Below are positions 21,800 through 33,360 of a stretch of 64,000 bases of DNA, piece after piece (the first letter of the stretch is position 1; every line of letters starts with the position of its first letter). The translations under genes and the position numbers were made by a program. The DNA is taken from the NCBI GenBank assembly GCA_963575745.1, contig CAUYUJ010009358.1, positions 417,820 to 481,819 on the forward strand, written 5' to 3'. The DNA is from Prorocentrum cordatum (lineage: Eukaryota; Sar; Dinophyceae; Prorocentrales; Prorocentraceae). The notes under the pieces were generated by a model. The model worked only from the letters and a program-made list of their open reading frames with translations, searched no databases and was not told where the DNA came from.

Positions 21800-22007
21800 T
21801 AATGCGGGATGACGATTCATAAAAAATGGCAGAGAACGATTCAAATAAAAACATAGCTTTCTGCTGTTTCTGCATGATTTTCTGTCTGGAGGAGAACGAT
21901 CAAAACAATTCGTTTTCCAGCCCGCGGCCGGCTTTTTCTAATCGTCATCCCGGGCGCCGCCGCGTGAACACGACCACCGGCCATTTATTAATCGTTTTCC
22001 TCCATTA
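21800..22007. mobile_element. Family O TIR element, copy O3
   Basis: TAATGCGGGATGACGATTCA left, mirrored TTTATTAATCGTTTTCCTCC-ATTA right. 208 bp. Confidence 0.85.
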
Positions 22008-23010
22008 TCCCTCAGATGGGCGAGCAAAAAGCGGGGACCATCTCGGGGACGTGCTCGCAGAAACTGAGGGGAACCCTCAGATCGGCATCGAGGCGAGGTG
22101 ATCCCAAGCACAGGGCTGGGGGTATGCTTCGAATTGGCCTGCCCGAGCCCGGCTGGAGTCCCCGCCGAACGTGGACAGGGCCCCCGCCGAACTGCGGGCG
22201 GAGCCTGGGCCTCGTCTGCACGCCCGGGCCAGGAAGCGCGGCGCAGGCGCTGCCCCTGACGCGCCCCTGGAGGGAACCACATCGACCGTGCGGACCCCTG
22301 CGCACACCCTGAGAAACAGAAATGCCCGTACCGCGACCCTTCGCCCGTCTTCCTCCCTCCTGGGAAGCCCTTATCACCACCGCTGGGTTCGCCTGGCCAT
22401 CCGGGTCAGAACGCACCCCCGGGGACGTCAGGGGAGCAGCGCCCCTAGAAATTCATAAACACTTGCCCCTGGGGCCTCCGCTACCCGATAAGACGAGAGC
22501 TGGGGCCCCATTACGGGCTCGCCTCTCGGGGTCCTCTCGGGCAGTCTCGGGGGCCCCTCCCGGGCCGGGGCCCCTCTCGGGGCCAGCCTCTCGGCGGGCT
22601 GTCGGGAACCTCTTGGGGGGTTCTGGGCGGATCTTGGGCGCCTGCTGGCGGTCGCGGGAGCCTTCTTGGCGGGCTCTTCGGCTATTTTGCCCTCTTGGGC
22701 CGCCTTGGGGCTTCCCTGGGTGTGTCTGGAGCCGTCTTGGAGCGATCCTTGGGGTCCATTGGGGCGTTGCTGCTGGAAGCACGAACCAGCAAGAACGCAA
22801 ACATCTATGCGTTTGCCTCTGAGGTCCTCGTTGGTGTCTTTTGGACTCTCTTGGGGGTTTCTTGAGCGTCTTGAAACTATGTCGGGCAATTGCTCAGCGT
22901 TCTTGGGCCATTGCGGGGTGCTTGGATCGCCTTGTTGCTCCCCTGAGGCGCTCCGGGGGGCATCTTGTGGCAACCTGGGGCCGTCCTGGAGGCTCAAGAG
23001 GGCCGCGCCG
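22008..23010. repeat. Unrecognised GC-rich sequence then CTTGGGG minisatellite
   Basis: 22008-22495 shows no repeat or gene I know. 22500-23000 consists of degenerate CTCTTGGGGGnC units. Confidence 0.5.
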
Positions 23011-25219
23011 TACCAATTAGTACCTGGTGGCTGCACTTGGGGCTATAGGCCCTTATCAGTATACACGCTTGTATGCATGTGTTGTACACATGTGAGCAAC
23101 GAAAAGAAGCGGGCCTTACGCAAGATGGCATGGCGACCTGACGCGTTGGCTTACGCGGGCCGCCAGCGTGGCACACCGCGTGTAGAAGAAGGAGCTTACG
23201 CCCGGACTTCCGCGGGCAGCCTACACACCCAGGTCGGCGAAGACGACCCGTTTTCTTCCGTCGCTCGTGTCATTGTCTGTGTATATTATACATACACACA
23301 AATATATATAAGAATACGTATGCAGCGTGTCATGTGTGCGAGGCAACACAGCGAAGCCTACAGGAAACGAGGCGTCCAGAATGGTTCGAGTACGGAAGTG
23401 AGATGAGGGACGAGGGAGAGAGAAAGAGAGAGAGAGAGAGAACTAACACAAGACAGAGAGAGAGAGACACAAATAGTGTTAGAGATAGAGAGAAACCTAA
23501 TGGTAGACAAAGGGAGAGAGAGAGAGAGAGAGAGCGAGAGAAAGCAAGCAAATAGACAAAAGCGAATGGCACATGCATGGGCGTTCACCTTAAAAAGGGG
23601 CAGCAAACAAACACATGGATGAACGGACTGGTGAACGGAGGTGGCTTGGATCGCGTGCTCAACAAGCAGATTGCAGATGGATATCCGCCTCGGTGCCCTG
23701 AGCAGGTAGTGGAGTGCACCAAGGCTCATGCAAGTGTGAGCGACACAAGGGTTAGAGAATGCGTCTGGGCCCAGGCACACGACTTGACATAACTTCACTG
23801 CGAGTCTTGGCGCTTCAAGGGCGTGCCTGAACCCAACGTGCTCGCAACAACGTCGAAGTCAGAGGACGTGACGGGCCAGATGCCCAGGAGATGTCCCAAA
23901 TATCGAATCACACCAAACAGTTCGCGACCACTAAATTGCGCAGTTCAGGTTGGTCTATAGCTTCATATTCATACGAAGAAGGATTAGCGTGGGGTAAGAC
24001 CCTGTTGGCACCCGAATCCCATGGGATATAATAGGAGTGATTGGGCAGCCCAGCGAACACGCGTCTGATATAAACACGCAGGGAGAAGTAATCGTAGGTT
24101 CTCGTACCGTAGCTGTTGTACTGTGCACAGGAAGACAATATAAACGAAGCGAGGGTTGCTCGCCCCGTCCCAGCCAACACACATGTGCCTTGAATTGGGT
24201 TCGCGTCAACAGACAACCCTCACTCCGACTACTTCTTAGCTTGAACGTCGGCCCCGATGCTGGCAAATCTGCTTCGCATTGCTTCGCAACGCATCGCATG
24301 ACCTGGCTGTGCATCCCAACCCCTGACATACATGTCCGAACACATCCTATAGCTGGTGTAATCATATGGTGGCCAACTTTGCCCAGCCTATGCCAGCCTT
24401 GCCGGACCTGCCGTTGCTTCGGCTAGCTTCGACATTACGATCTATCTAGCTTGGGCCGCCATAGCAAGCTACTAGCGTATTCAAGCTCGCCTTAGAAGCG
24501 CTGCACTGACCTGGGCATGGTTACGATGTCGTTGAATGCGCTTAGCATGCGCTGTCTCAAGACGGTCCCAGCAAGTCCAGCCTGGCCGATACTGGCCGAC
24601 ATCGCACACGACTGCCTCATTTTGTCGCGTAGGTGCGCCAGACGACGTTTACCTTAAACGCAATTGCCACGCATGGGTGGGCCCATTTTGACTTATCCGT
24701 CACCGTGCTGTCGGCAATGAGTTGAGTGCCCATAAACCATGCAAACAACTCTTCAATCTGGTGCCTTGCACATGCTTTTTATATGCCCGCCTAGCTCCGG
24801 TTAACGTGTCGCGGATGTGTCCAGAGATGGTTTAGTAACCCCACTAGCCATACTTTAGAACACACACAGCATTTGCCTCTTTCAGGTGGATGGCGACAAG
24901 TCTGGCTTTGCTCTGCCAGTGCCCTGAACATCGGCCTTGAATTAGCTTCACTCGGCTCTGCATATCCAGCGTAACTCACCTGAACCAGGAAACATCGCGT
25001 TTCTCCCCCACGTGTGCACAGATTGTGCTCGATGCCAGACAGGCAAGCCAAACGAACACAAACACACACACACACACACTCTGTATGTACAACGCTCCTA
25101 TCGCGCGCAATAGCCCCTTATACCAGGCGGCGGTACTACGGAAATGCCCCCGGCGGTCCCGAGAAGTCCCAAAGACGCCCAAAAGAGGAGGCAAGAGAGG
25201 AGCAGGACAGAAGAGGGGA
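23011..25219. other. Dispersed repeat T1, (GA)n, then long repeat-free stretch
   Basis: 23090-23240 (T1, CGCAAGATGGCATGGCGACC to CTTACGC) resembles 27765-27910. 23415-23545 is a GA tract. 23560-25060 has lower GC and no repeats, yet no frame with a recognisable protein. It is the best place in the first half to look for a diverged or non-coding gene. Confidence 0.35.
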
Positions 25220-26066
25220 ACGAAGGAAGACGACGACGACGACGACGAAGATAACCACGACGACGACGACTATGACGACGACGACCACGACGAACACGGC
25301 GAACATGAGGAGAGAGACCCCGACGCAAAGCCGAAACACGTGCCGTATTCGACGGCTCCCGCAAGAATCGGGGCACGAGGCCGCAAACGTCACGGCTACC
25401 TCTGCCCTCCTCGAGCAATATTACCGCTCAGAAAACTGAACCAGCACCTCGGCTGGGCGCTGCGCTTGCTGCAGGCAGCTGAATGTCACAAAAAAAAACG
25501 GATGCTGGATCCAAATGGTCTTCTCCGGTATGGCTGACGACATCGGCCTCGCGACGGACGCGCAAACAGCGTGGGCCACCACATCCTCAACCTTCGTCAA
25601 CTGGCGCTCACCTGTCGACCCTCTCCGACCTCCTGCCACACACACACACACAGCGTCAGCGCCCCCGCGCCCCCCGCTCCGCAGCCGCAGACCCGACACG
25701 ACCTCCGCCCGCCGAGGCAGCCGCCACCGGTCTCCTCCGCGCTCTGCAGCTCGGGCGTCGCGTTGCCGCGCGCCCGCCTCATGTTCGCCAGGCCGAACTC
25801 GTCGCCGTAGATGGCCTGGCCGGGCCGCGCCGCACGCCCACATCCTCTCCATGATGGCGCGGCACGGCTACGGTGGGGGGCGGGGGGCATGGAGAGAGCC
25901 CCGGGAGGGGGGACAGCACGGAGAGACTCGGCGGCGCGCCCAGGGGGGAATGCAGGGGGGGGGGGGGGGGGGGCGGGCCTCTGCACGAGGCTCGGAAGGC
26001 CTCCGGCGTTCCGAGCGCAGCTTTTCAGAGCAGCCTGCTCCGAGGAAGGCCAGGCGAGGGGCAGTG
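25220..26066. other. GAC tract, then possible exon on the minus strand
   Basis: 25228-25290 is a GAC repeat. On the minus strand CGGCCAG|GCC near 25818 opens AIYGDEFGLANMRRARG..., with nearly all codons ending in G or C until a GT near 25722. A second open piece (ERQLTKVEDVVAHAVCASVA) lies at about 25630-25510. I recognise neither; the second is also open on the plus strand. Confidence 0.25.
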
Positions 26067-26305
26067 GGCAAGGAATCCTTAGACTTCTGTTGCTCCCATC
26101 GTACTTAAGGGCCACATCTCAGAAATCATTTCGAGCACCCGGAAAAGTGCCAAAAGAGTATCGAAAAAGTGTCGAAACAGTGTCGGACGAGTGTCTCCCA
26201 GGGCCCGACACGTGAAAACCCTAAAATTAGTGGGTACTTTTCTGGTGCTCGAAGTTCTTTCTGGCGATCAAGGCTAAGATAGGTTGGAACATCATAACCT
26301 TAGAC
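26067..26305. mobile_element. Family U dispersed element, copy U1
   Basis: CCCATCGTACTTAAGGGCCA, TCATTTCGAGCACC mirrored by GGTGCTCGAAGTTC, and GTTGGAACATCATAA end. It matches 52665-53053. Confidence 0.7.
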
Positions 26306-26531
26306 ACGGGATCCAGGGTCTGAATACCAGTGGGACTCCAATCGTGCACCGGCCACGGCTACCACTGCCACCCTCATCAGAAGAAGGAATCCTCTAGGGC
26401 CTGCAGCCTCCAGGGCACATTCCCTAGCGAACGCCCCCACCGCATTTCAAGATTCGGGGCTGGCTCTTTTGTCCTCGATGACTGGTGGCCGGCAGGGAGA
26501 AGGAGCACTCAACATTCGACTGCACGCAGGA
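26306..26531. other. No recognised feature
   Basis: Only a GCACATTCC(C/T)TAG-CGCCCCCA fragment is shared with the left part of U2 (52655-52695). Confidence 0.35.
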
Positions 26532-26692
26532 GTGACCCTGGGTAATAGGTAAGAGTGACCTTTGGTGCGCGGCTTTTGGGGGGGGACCAAACTCCGGCGC
26601 GCCAGACGCTACTATCGCATCGCAATCGGTGATGGGGGGACCCCACCGTGCCCGCACCAGAGGTCACTCCGGCGACAGGTCACTCTTACGCG
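26532..26692. mobile_element. Family V element, copy V2
   Basis: AGTGACCTTTGGTGCGCGGC left; GGTCACTCCGGCGACAGGTC ACTCTTACGCG right (loose TIR around GTCACTC). Its right end touches B3. Confidence 0.65.
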
Positions 26693-26693
26693 T

Positions 26694-26888
26694 ATCGGGA
26701 GCGGCCAAGAGGGGGGTGTCCAAGAGGGGGGGTGCACATCATGACCGGCGGCATGTGCGCGGCCCAGCGGGGGGGACCAGGGACGTCATGAAATAAGAAG
26801 AGGCGCCATGAAATCTGAGGAAAGATCATGGCCCGCGCCATGCAATCCACCCCCCCGGTAGTCATCACCCCCCTCCCCAGACCCCCGA
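26694..26888. mobile_element. Family B TIR element, copy B3
   Basis: TCGGGAGCGGCCAAGAGGGG left; the right end CCCCTCCCCAGACCCCCGA is degenerate. Confidence 0.75.
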
Positions 26889-26889
26889 C

Positions 26890-27764
26890 GTCATGAATTT
26901 TTCATGACGTCGACCCCCAAAGGTCCAGACCCATTCCCCGGGACCGGTTTTTCGTCCTGAGTCGTTTTTTGACGGTCCCAAGGGCCGGTAAGGGCCCCCA
27001 AAGGCCGAAAATCATGAAAAACCTCGCGTCGTGTTTTTTTCATAACTCGAGGGGGTCTGGGTCTTTTCCGCCCCCGAACGTGTAGTCGAAACATCGAGCC
27101 GGCCAATCGGACGGGCTCGAACTCCGAGCGGGACCGGGACGCGCCGGCACGGGCTTAAGGGTCTGAGGGGGACCCAGGGCGGCCCGGCCTCGGCGGCCCT
27201 CGCAGCGCTGATACGCTGCAGCGTTTTTGTTTTCGAGCCGGGGGCGCTGTTGTTGCGCCCGGCTTCGGGCCCCGCGGGGCCCGCTGGGATCGGGCCGGCT
27301 CGAAGCATGTCGGAGCCCCACATCATCAGGGGCAACTCGGGTCAGGGTTGACTCGGGTTCGTTTTTCGGGAATCCGAACCCGAGTTACCCCGGACCCGAG
27401 CTACCCCGGATAATTCGGGCGCCCAGAGCCCCACATCATCAGGGGTAACTCGGGTCAGGGCACCCAGCCAACACACATGAAGACGGCCCCCCAGTCCGCG
27501 AGACCGGCCGCGCGATACGAGCGTTTGCGCAATGCGTACTCTCGAAACCAACGTGGATCCATGTACCCATCGGTCGGAAGAAGTACGTAGAAACATGAAG
27601 TAGGAAGGCGTTGAAAGTAGGTTGTGTGTCCGCTCGCCCCCTAAAGAGGACGGAAGAGGTGAAGCCACTCGATCATTGAAGTAGGAAGGCGCTGAAAGTA
27701 GATTGGAATCTGGGAATCCAAAAATACCTACTTTCTACGACCGATGGGTACGTCCACATCCTTA
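26890..27764. repeat. Repeat D3, short direct repeats, no gene
   Basis: D3 (26890-27010) carries CCATTCCCCGGGACCGGTTT. CCCACATCATCAGGGG lies at 27314 and 27430. GAAGTAGGAAGGCG with TGAAAGTAG lies at 27597 and 27679. The rest is unrecognised. Confidence 0.5.
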
Positions 27765-28110
27765 TCCTTCTTCCGCCCCTGAAGCGGCACGGGTCTCACG
27801 CGAGATGGCATAACTAGCGACCTTGCTCGGTGGCTTTTACGCCGGCCGCGAGCGCGGCACGCCGCCTTTTGGAGACGAGGGGGCATACGCGCTGCCCTAC
27901 GTGAGCAGCTTGCGCACCAATGCCGGTCGTCGTCGTCGTCCGTCGTCGGCGTCTCGTCGTCGTCCCTCCTATTTCGTCGCCGTCGTCGTGGTCGTCGTCG
28001 TTTTCGTCGTCGTCGTCGTCGTCTTCCCTCCTCCCTCGTCGTAGTCGTCGTCGGCGTCGCCATCCTTCCTCCTTCTTCGTCGTTCGCGTCGTCGCCGTCT
28101 CCAGACGACC
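27765..28110. repeat. Repeat T2 and inverted GAC block
   Basis: T2 (27765-27910). 27920-28100 is GTC-rich with CCCTCCTCCCTCGTCG interruptions, i.e. the reverse complement of the block inside 36790-36960 and 38400-38580. Confidence 0.7.
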
Positions 28111-28739
28111 CCGCTCTTCTGCGTCGCTCCAGTGGCGGCGCGCACAGGGGGCCAGGGGGAGGGGGGAAGGCCTTTTGGAAGGAGGCTGCTCCTTCGACGG
28201 AGCTGGCCAGAAATCTGTCGATCAGGTCTGCGCCTGCTGAGAAGTATGGGGCCTTTCTGAGCAGCCTCCCCCTGTCCCCCTACCCCCCTCCTGCGCGTGG
28301 CAGAACACAGCGGGAATCTCGGAGATCCGTCGGTCCTCGAGGATGTGTGGGCGTTGCGGCTTCCTCACAGCGCTCCGGAACGCTCTGAGAGTGCTCCTGG
28401 ACGCTCCAGCACTACTTGTACCTGTGGTAGCCCTGCCCGACTCCGTCGCCCCCCATGGGCGGGGAGAGGGAGAACGATATGTCACGAAGAAGATCCTGGA
28501 GGCCCCGCGCGGCAACAACTGGAGACCCAGCTTACACCTGATCCACGTCGGAACTACATCGGAGTCACGTCGGATTCACGTCGGCTGCACATCGGATTCG
28601 CATCGGACCTACGTTGGGACATCGCCGCGCGAGCGTCGGCTCATATCCTACACGGCGGACGTGTGGACCAGATGTTGGATCTTACCACAGGTTGCGCGCC
28701 GCGCGAGGCCCCCGCCCAGGATCCCCCGTAGCGAGAATC
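28111..28739. other. Family L fragment and 11-bp tandem; no gene
   Basis: 28311-28420 retains GGGAATCTCGGAGAT and CGCTCCGGAACGCTCTGAGA, like family L in reverse. 28540-28625 is an 11-bp CACGTCGGATT array. Confidence 0.45.
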
Positions 28740-28913
28740 TGACTACCTACCAGACCACACCAACCCAACCCGAAGACCCGAATTTGACCCGAATTTCGGG
28801 TTGGGGGGGTACGGGTTCCATGTTTTTACAATACTCCCCGACCCCCCCCACACTGGAAATGGAGGGCAAATGGAGGCCTTCGGGTTGGGTTGGGGTGGTT
28901 TGGTGAGTGGTGA
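28740..28913. mobile_element. Family E TIR element, copy E3
   Basis: 174 bp, TGACTACCTACCAGACCACA left and mirrored right end. TSD GAATC / TAATC (4 of 5). Confidence 0.82.
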
Positions 28914-29119
28914 TAATCGTGATGATGAGGACCAGAAGAGCAAGGGCACGCGGTGACGAGCACGTGCCTCGAGGGGGGCCGCGCGCGCCAGACAGGAGGC
29001 GGAAGCGCGCGAGGGCGGGGGGCCAGCTCGCCCCGGGCAGCGACATCCACAGCAGTAGTGGCAGACCCGGCCAACAGCCAGGGAGGACTCGGAGAGAGAA
29101 GCCAGCGGGGGACTACGAC
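28914..29119. other. No recognised feature
   Basis: GC-rich, no repeats recognised. Confidence 0.35.
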
Positions 29120-29328
29120 TTGGACGCCCGAAATGGGCACTGAAAGAATGGGCACAATGCCCAACAGCAAATGTTGTCGCAAACCATCAGCGGCCGCTGT
29201 TGGGCAGGCGGTCTTCTGTCTCGTCTGGACACAGGCCGCGGCGGCGTGGACAGCGAATCCTGTTCAAGATGAACAGGAACTGCTGTTGGGCATTGTACAC
29301 ATTCTTTCCGTACCCATTTCGTTCGTGC
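29120..29328. mobile_element. Family G TIR element, copy G1
   Basis: GGACGCCCGAAATGGGCACT and GAATGGGCACAATGCCCAAC mirrored at the right as GTTGGGCATTGTACAC... The core has CAGCGGCCGCTGTTG and GACACAGGCCGCGGCGGCG. Confidence 0.8.
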
Positions 29329-29337
29329 CGACACGAT

Positions 29338-29498
29338 TAGGTCGGGCATGTCCTCCTACAGGCGGACTTGGGGGACGAATTCTGGACAAGGCCAGAAAAT
29401 ATTGAAACATAGTTGAAAATAACAAACACATCGTTTCCGGGCTACTATTTTCCACTATTTTTGAAATGCTCCTCCTGAAGAGGCACATGCCCGACATA
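29338..29498. mobile_element. Family A TIR element, copy A4
   Basis: TAGGTCGGGCATGTCCTCCT mirrors AGGCACATGCCCGACATA. It lies 9 bp from G1. No clear TSD. Confidence 0.8.
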
Positions 29499-29659
29499 AG
29501 AACAGCGGCGATGGCGCGGAGGCATGGCGCGAAGGGAAGGGGCGCCCTGAGGAGGCTGGCCAAGGCGTGCCGCAGAGCTGAGAGCAAGAGAGGCGAGGTG
29601 AGGAGGGATCGAGACGTGAGGAGTGGACGGACTGGGTGGGGTTATAAGGGAACCAAATG

Positions 29660-29828
29660 TGACATAAACGTAAAAACTCGGAGGTCCGCGCGGATTTCTC
29701 GGATCGGCGCTGGACCTCCCTCCCTGGCGCGCGGAGCGCGCCAGGAGCGGCGCCAGAAGCGCCGCTAGGGGGCCCCAGCGCCGATCCGAGAAATCCGCGC
29801 GGACCTCCGAGTCTTCATGTTTATGTCA
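29660..29828. mobile_element. Family I TIR element, copy I2
   Basis: TGACATAAACGTAAAAACTC then GGAGGTCCGCGCGGATTTCT, mirrored to TTTATGTCA. About 55 bp of TIR around a GGCGCGCGGAGCGCGCC core. Confidence 0.85.
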
Positions 29829-31574
29829 CTTGTTGTTCCCCTAGGCCCTAGGTTAGCAACTGCCGCGCGCCATCGGGGTGTTCAGCGTCATCACCGCGGG
29901 CATCTGATGGAGGTAGCTGCCAGGGCCGGTTCGGAGCCTCCCCGCGTCCGCGTCGTCCATGGTGAGCCTGCCCGCGCGCGGGACTTTCCAGCGCGACGCC
30001 CGGCCCGGATGCGGCGCCGCTCGACGGAAAGAGCTGGGGAACATTGCGTGCCAGTGTATGTGGTGAACATGTTCGAGCGCGGTCGCTGCACACAAGCTGG
30101 TCAACTAGCTCAAGAAAGGGGCCCGTCGTCGCTGCACTGGAGGTTGCTTCACCACCGCGACAAAAGGAACAAATGTGCGCGCTGGAGACTAGTCGTGGCT
30201 ACACTGGCAGTTGACGAACACATTCTAGTGACTAGATGGGTGTGTGTTCGCTGGATTTGGCTTTGTGCGCCGCGAGCGGATTGACACACGAGCGCTCTGG
30301 TTAGACCAGAGGTTGTGTTGGTAATACGCGTGTATATATATATATATATATGTGTGATTCGTGAATGTGTTGATTGAACTGTGTGAGTTTTTTCGTAAAT
30401 CACACGTCATCACTTGCTGGGCCCTCCCGATGGATTCGGCGCATTCTTGCCTTGCCGCCACGCTTCCACAACCTTCACTGCCCCCCGGGGAGACCCCCGT
30501 TTACGACCGCTCCGCCTTCTGCTTCCGCGTCTCGCGTTCTCGCACGCACCTATCTAGGCTGTTTGGTGGTTTCGCTTTTCGCCTGGCTCTCGCTGGGGCC
30601 ACCCGTCTGGTGCGCGCTCTCAGACACGGTGGCCCAGCTGTGCTAGCTGCTAACCTGGCCCCTAGCTGCGTTCCTGGTGAATGTTTTTCGCCACGTCGGG
30701 AAGAGTAATGTGTGTATGATCGTGTCTTGGGGCGGCCGTCCTTGCAGCGCATGCCGGGCTTCGGCCACCACTTCGCCGCTCCTTTCCTGCTTGCTAGCTT
30801 TTATGCTGCGGCGCGCCCTTACAGATGGGCTGCGCAACGCCGCCGCTGCTTGTTTTCCTCGACCCAACCCTTGCATTGCATTGCATTGCATTGCATTGCA
30901 TTGCATTGCATGAGCCGTTCGGCCTTTTCCGCGTGCTCCCCGTTTGTGCGGTTCTGCTGCTGCATGTGGCTGCCCACATCCAGTCCACCCATCTGCTACG
31001 CCAGTTGGTAGCTCGCCTGAGCATGACCCCGCCCGGCGCATCGTGAAGGCGTCGTCACCTCGCCGATGAAGAAAACAAGCCGTTCGTGCTCGCAGTGTTA
31101 TGAGCGCGCGGGCGTGTATAGCTGTGCGCTTGCACTGTGAGACCTCACTTTCGAATCCATGCAGATGTGGAGCCGTATATTTGTTGTTGTGACAGCATGT
31201 GGCTACGAGACTGCCTATCCTTTGAAGCGGTGTTCGTCACTCGTCGCTCTTGCCCCAGCGCAGAAAGGATTGCTTACGTGGCTCAACCAGCGCTCCCCGC
31301 GGCTCGCCCGAGGTCTGCGCCGGCCGCTGCGTGATACGGGAAGACACAAGATCTTCGCTGATGAGAGGTTATCCTGTGCCTGTGCGCGTGCGCGCGACGG
31401 CGTCACGCGCACGCGCATCCTTCATCATTTAATGATAAAGGATGCGTCTAGCATATCCCAATCGGACCAGCGAGGAAGACGGCACAGCGCCACTAAGTAG
31501 CAGTACGCCGTCGCTAAAGCTGCGCGCCAGCAAAACTTCTACTCTTACCGCATGGTGCAATGAGCTCGGGCACA
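29829..31574. other. Repeat-poor stretch; no recognised gene
   Basis: Contains a short TA tract (30330-30350) and eight TTGCA units (30870-30910). The frames are short and unrecognised. Confidence 0.35.
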
Positions 31575-31795
31575 CACTTGTTTTTTTGATTCGCGGGTCG
31601 AGAGCGCACCCCTTCCGGTCGAAGCTGAGCGGGCCGCGTGGAGCTCGAATCAACAAAGAGGGGGGGGGCAGGAGGAGGGCGGCCTCACGGCAAGGCCAGG
31701 AGGAGGCAACGCCTCGGGATCGGGCGGTGCCGGAGCCGACGTGCTTGCACAGGGACGCCTTGTACAGGAGCTCGGGCACACACTTTTTTGATTCG
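31575..31795. repeat. Dispersed repeat Y, copy Y2 (inverted)
   Basis: Reverse complement of 4130-4345. GAGCTCGGGCACACACTT flanks it on both sides and recurs at 31889-31907. Confidence 0.6.
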
Positions 31796-32344
31796 CGGCC
31801 CGCAATGAAAAGTCCAGAGAGCGGTGTGAACGAGGCTGGGGCACAGCGCACGGGAAAACAGATAATTAACGGCGCAGCACAAGTGCAACGAGCTCGGGCA
31901 CACACGTAGAAACATGTTCACAATCTGAGCGTGCCCCGCCGCCAGCGGCTTCCGCCTCCTCCTCTCACCCGCCCCCCTCTCCTTGTGTCCTGTGGGCCCC
32001 AATTCGGCTCCGATGCGTCCCTCGGCTGAATAGACCGCTTCTGGGACTCAAGCTGCCGCTAACAACAACGCCTGTGCGCGGGATCTCTGCGGAAACCAAA
32101 AGGCACCGATACCGCTACTCCTCCCCACCCCGGACCTCTCCTGGGTTGCGTCCTGGACAGCAGTTCGAGGCGACTCCAGCGGTGGCGACGAGGGCCTCCC
32201 AGGAGACCCCGAAAAGGTAGCGCGAAGGAAGAGGGCAGCGGCAAGGGCACCCGCTCCTCCCCCGACATCTACCGCTTCTTGGACGCAAGTTGCCGCTGGC
32301 ACAAGCGCGCCCGCACGGGTTCTCTCAGCCTGCCCGCCTCGTCT
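31796..32344. other. No gene; short internal duplication
   Basis: TTCTGGGACTCAAGCTGCCGCT (32039) and TTCTTGGACGCAAGTTGCCGCT (32275) are related flanks in direct order. Confidence 0.4.
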
Positions 32345-32506
32345 TAGGTCGGGCCTGTCCCCCTACGGGGGAATTTTGGATGAAAGATAAGACATAGTCC
32401 AAACACATGTTTAAAACAAACTCAAAAATGGTCAAACAATCATCCCCGGACTACTTTTTTTAACCATCTTTGAATCTTCCTCCTGTAGAGGCACAGGCCC
32501 GACTTA
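32345..32506. mobile_element. Family A TIR element, copy A5
   Basis: TAGGTCGGGCCTGTCCCCCT mirrors AGGCACAGGCCCGACTTA. Confidence 0.82.
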
Positions 32507-32525
32507 CAGTAAGCCCGCACAGGAA

Positions 32526-32677
32526 GGATGCGCTATAATGATGCAAGGGCCTTGGACGCCCCTTTCGAAGCTCTCCGAGCGGGGCGCGGCCAACGAAAGT
32601 GGCCAAGGCTGGGCCGAGGAGGCAAGGATGTAAGGGTACCCTTGGGAGGGTTGTCAATCCTTACTATGCGGGTTGAC
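32526..32677. repeat. Family Q dispersed repeat, copy Q2
   Basis: GATGCAAGGGCCTTGGA, GGCCAACGAAAGTGGCCAAG, ending TTACTATGCGGGTTGAC, where element C2 inserted. Confidence 0.65.
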
Positions 32678-32843
32678 TAGGGGGAAAAACAAAGCTACCT
32701 CGCTTTTGACCACCCTCGCTTCCAAGAGATACCAAGCGATGCCAAATTACGGCTTGTACTGGTCAGGCCCCTTGACGAGGAGGCGCGTGGTGTGACTTGG
32801 TTTTGCCTGGAAGCGAAAGCGGGGTAGGTAATTCACGCTCTGA
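32678..32843. mobile_element. Family C element, copy C2
   Basis: 166 bp from TAGGGGGAAAAAC to TTCACGCTCTGA with an exact 5-bp TSD TTGAC (32673-32677, 32844-32848). Confidence 0.8.
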
Positions 32844-33061
32844 TTGACTGAAGCCTCGTCCCCCTCCGCCTCCCCGCGCCGGTGCCCGCGGAGCGCCCGC
32901 GGAGCGCGGCGAGAAAAAGCGGAGAGCGCGCGCGGCGCGAGGAGGCGGCCCGCGGCCCCGCGCCGCCGGGGAGCGCGCGTGTGCAGGCGTGGCTGTGTGC
33001 ATGTCCGCGCGTGTGCGTGTGTGTGTGTGTGCGCGTGTGAATTAGGGGAACAAAAACTCGC
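32844..33061. other. GC-rich sequence and GTGTGCG tract; no gene
   Basis: A GTGTGTGCGCGTGTG microsatellite at 33005-33035; nothing else recognised. Confidence 0.4.
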
Positions 33062-33187
33062 TATCGCTCGGACGTCCATTCCCCTGTGCTTTTTTTCGGT
33101 TTCGTGCGTGGTTTTTTCGACAAATGACCAAGGATGCTCCTCGATGGTCCTCGCCGAAGGAAGAATGCACACGTCCGAGCGATGCCA
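33062..33187. mobile_element. Family J TIR element, copy J2
   Basis: TATCGCTCGGACGTCCATTC mirrors GCACACGTCCGAGCGATGCC. Only 7 bp separate it from I3. Confidence 0.78.
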
Positions 33188-33194
33188 AGAAAAG

Positions 33195-33360
33195 TTACAT
33201 AAACATAAGAACTCGGAGGTCGGCGCGGATTTCTCGGAACGGCGCTCGACCCCCCTCCCTGGCGCGCGGAGCGCGCCAGGGGCGACACCAGAGCCGCCAG
33301 GGGGCCCGACCGCCGATGCGGGAACTCCGCGCGGACCTCCGAGTTGTTATGTTCATGTCA
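33195..33360. mobile_element. Family I TIR element, copy I3
   Basis: TTACATAAACATAAGAACTC mirrors GAGTTGTTATGTTCATGTCA. Confidence 0.8.

Noticed and set aside
31575-31795. Conserved protein shared between 4.1 kb and 31.6 kb
   Set aside because: The similarity runs through non-coding parts as well and the frames are broken; better explained as a dispersed DNA repeat.
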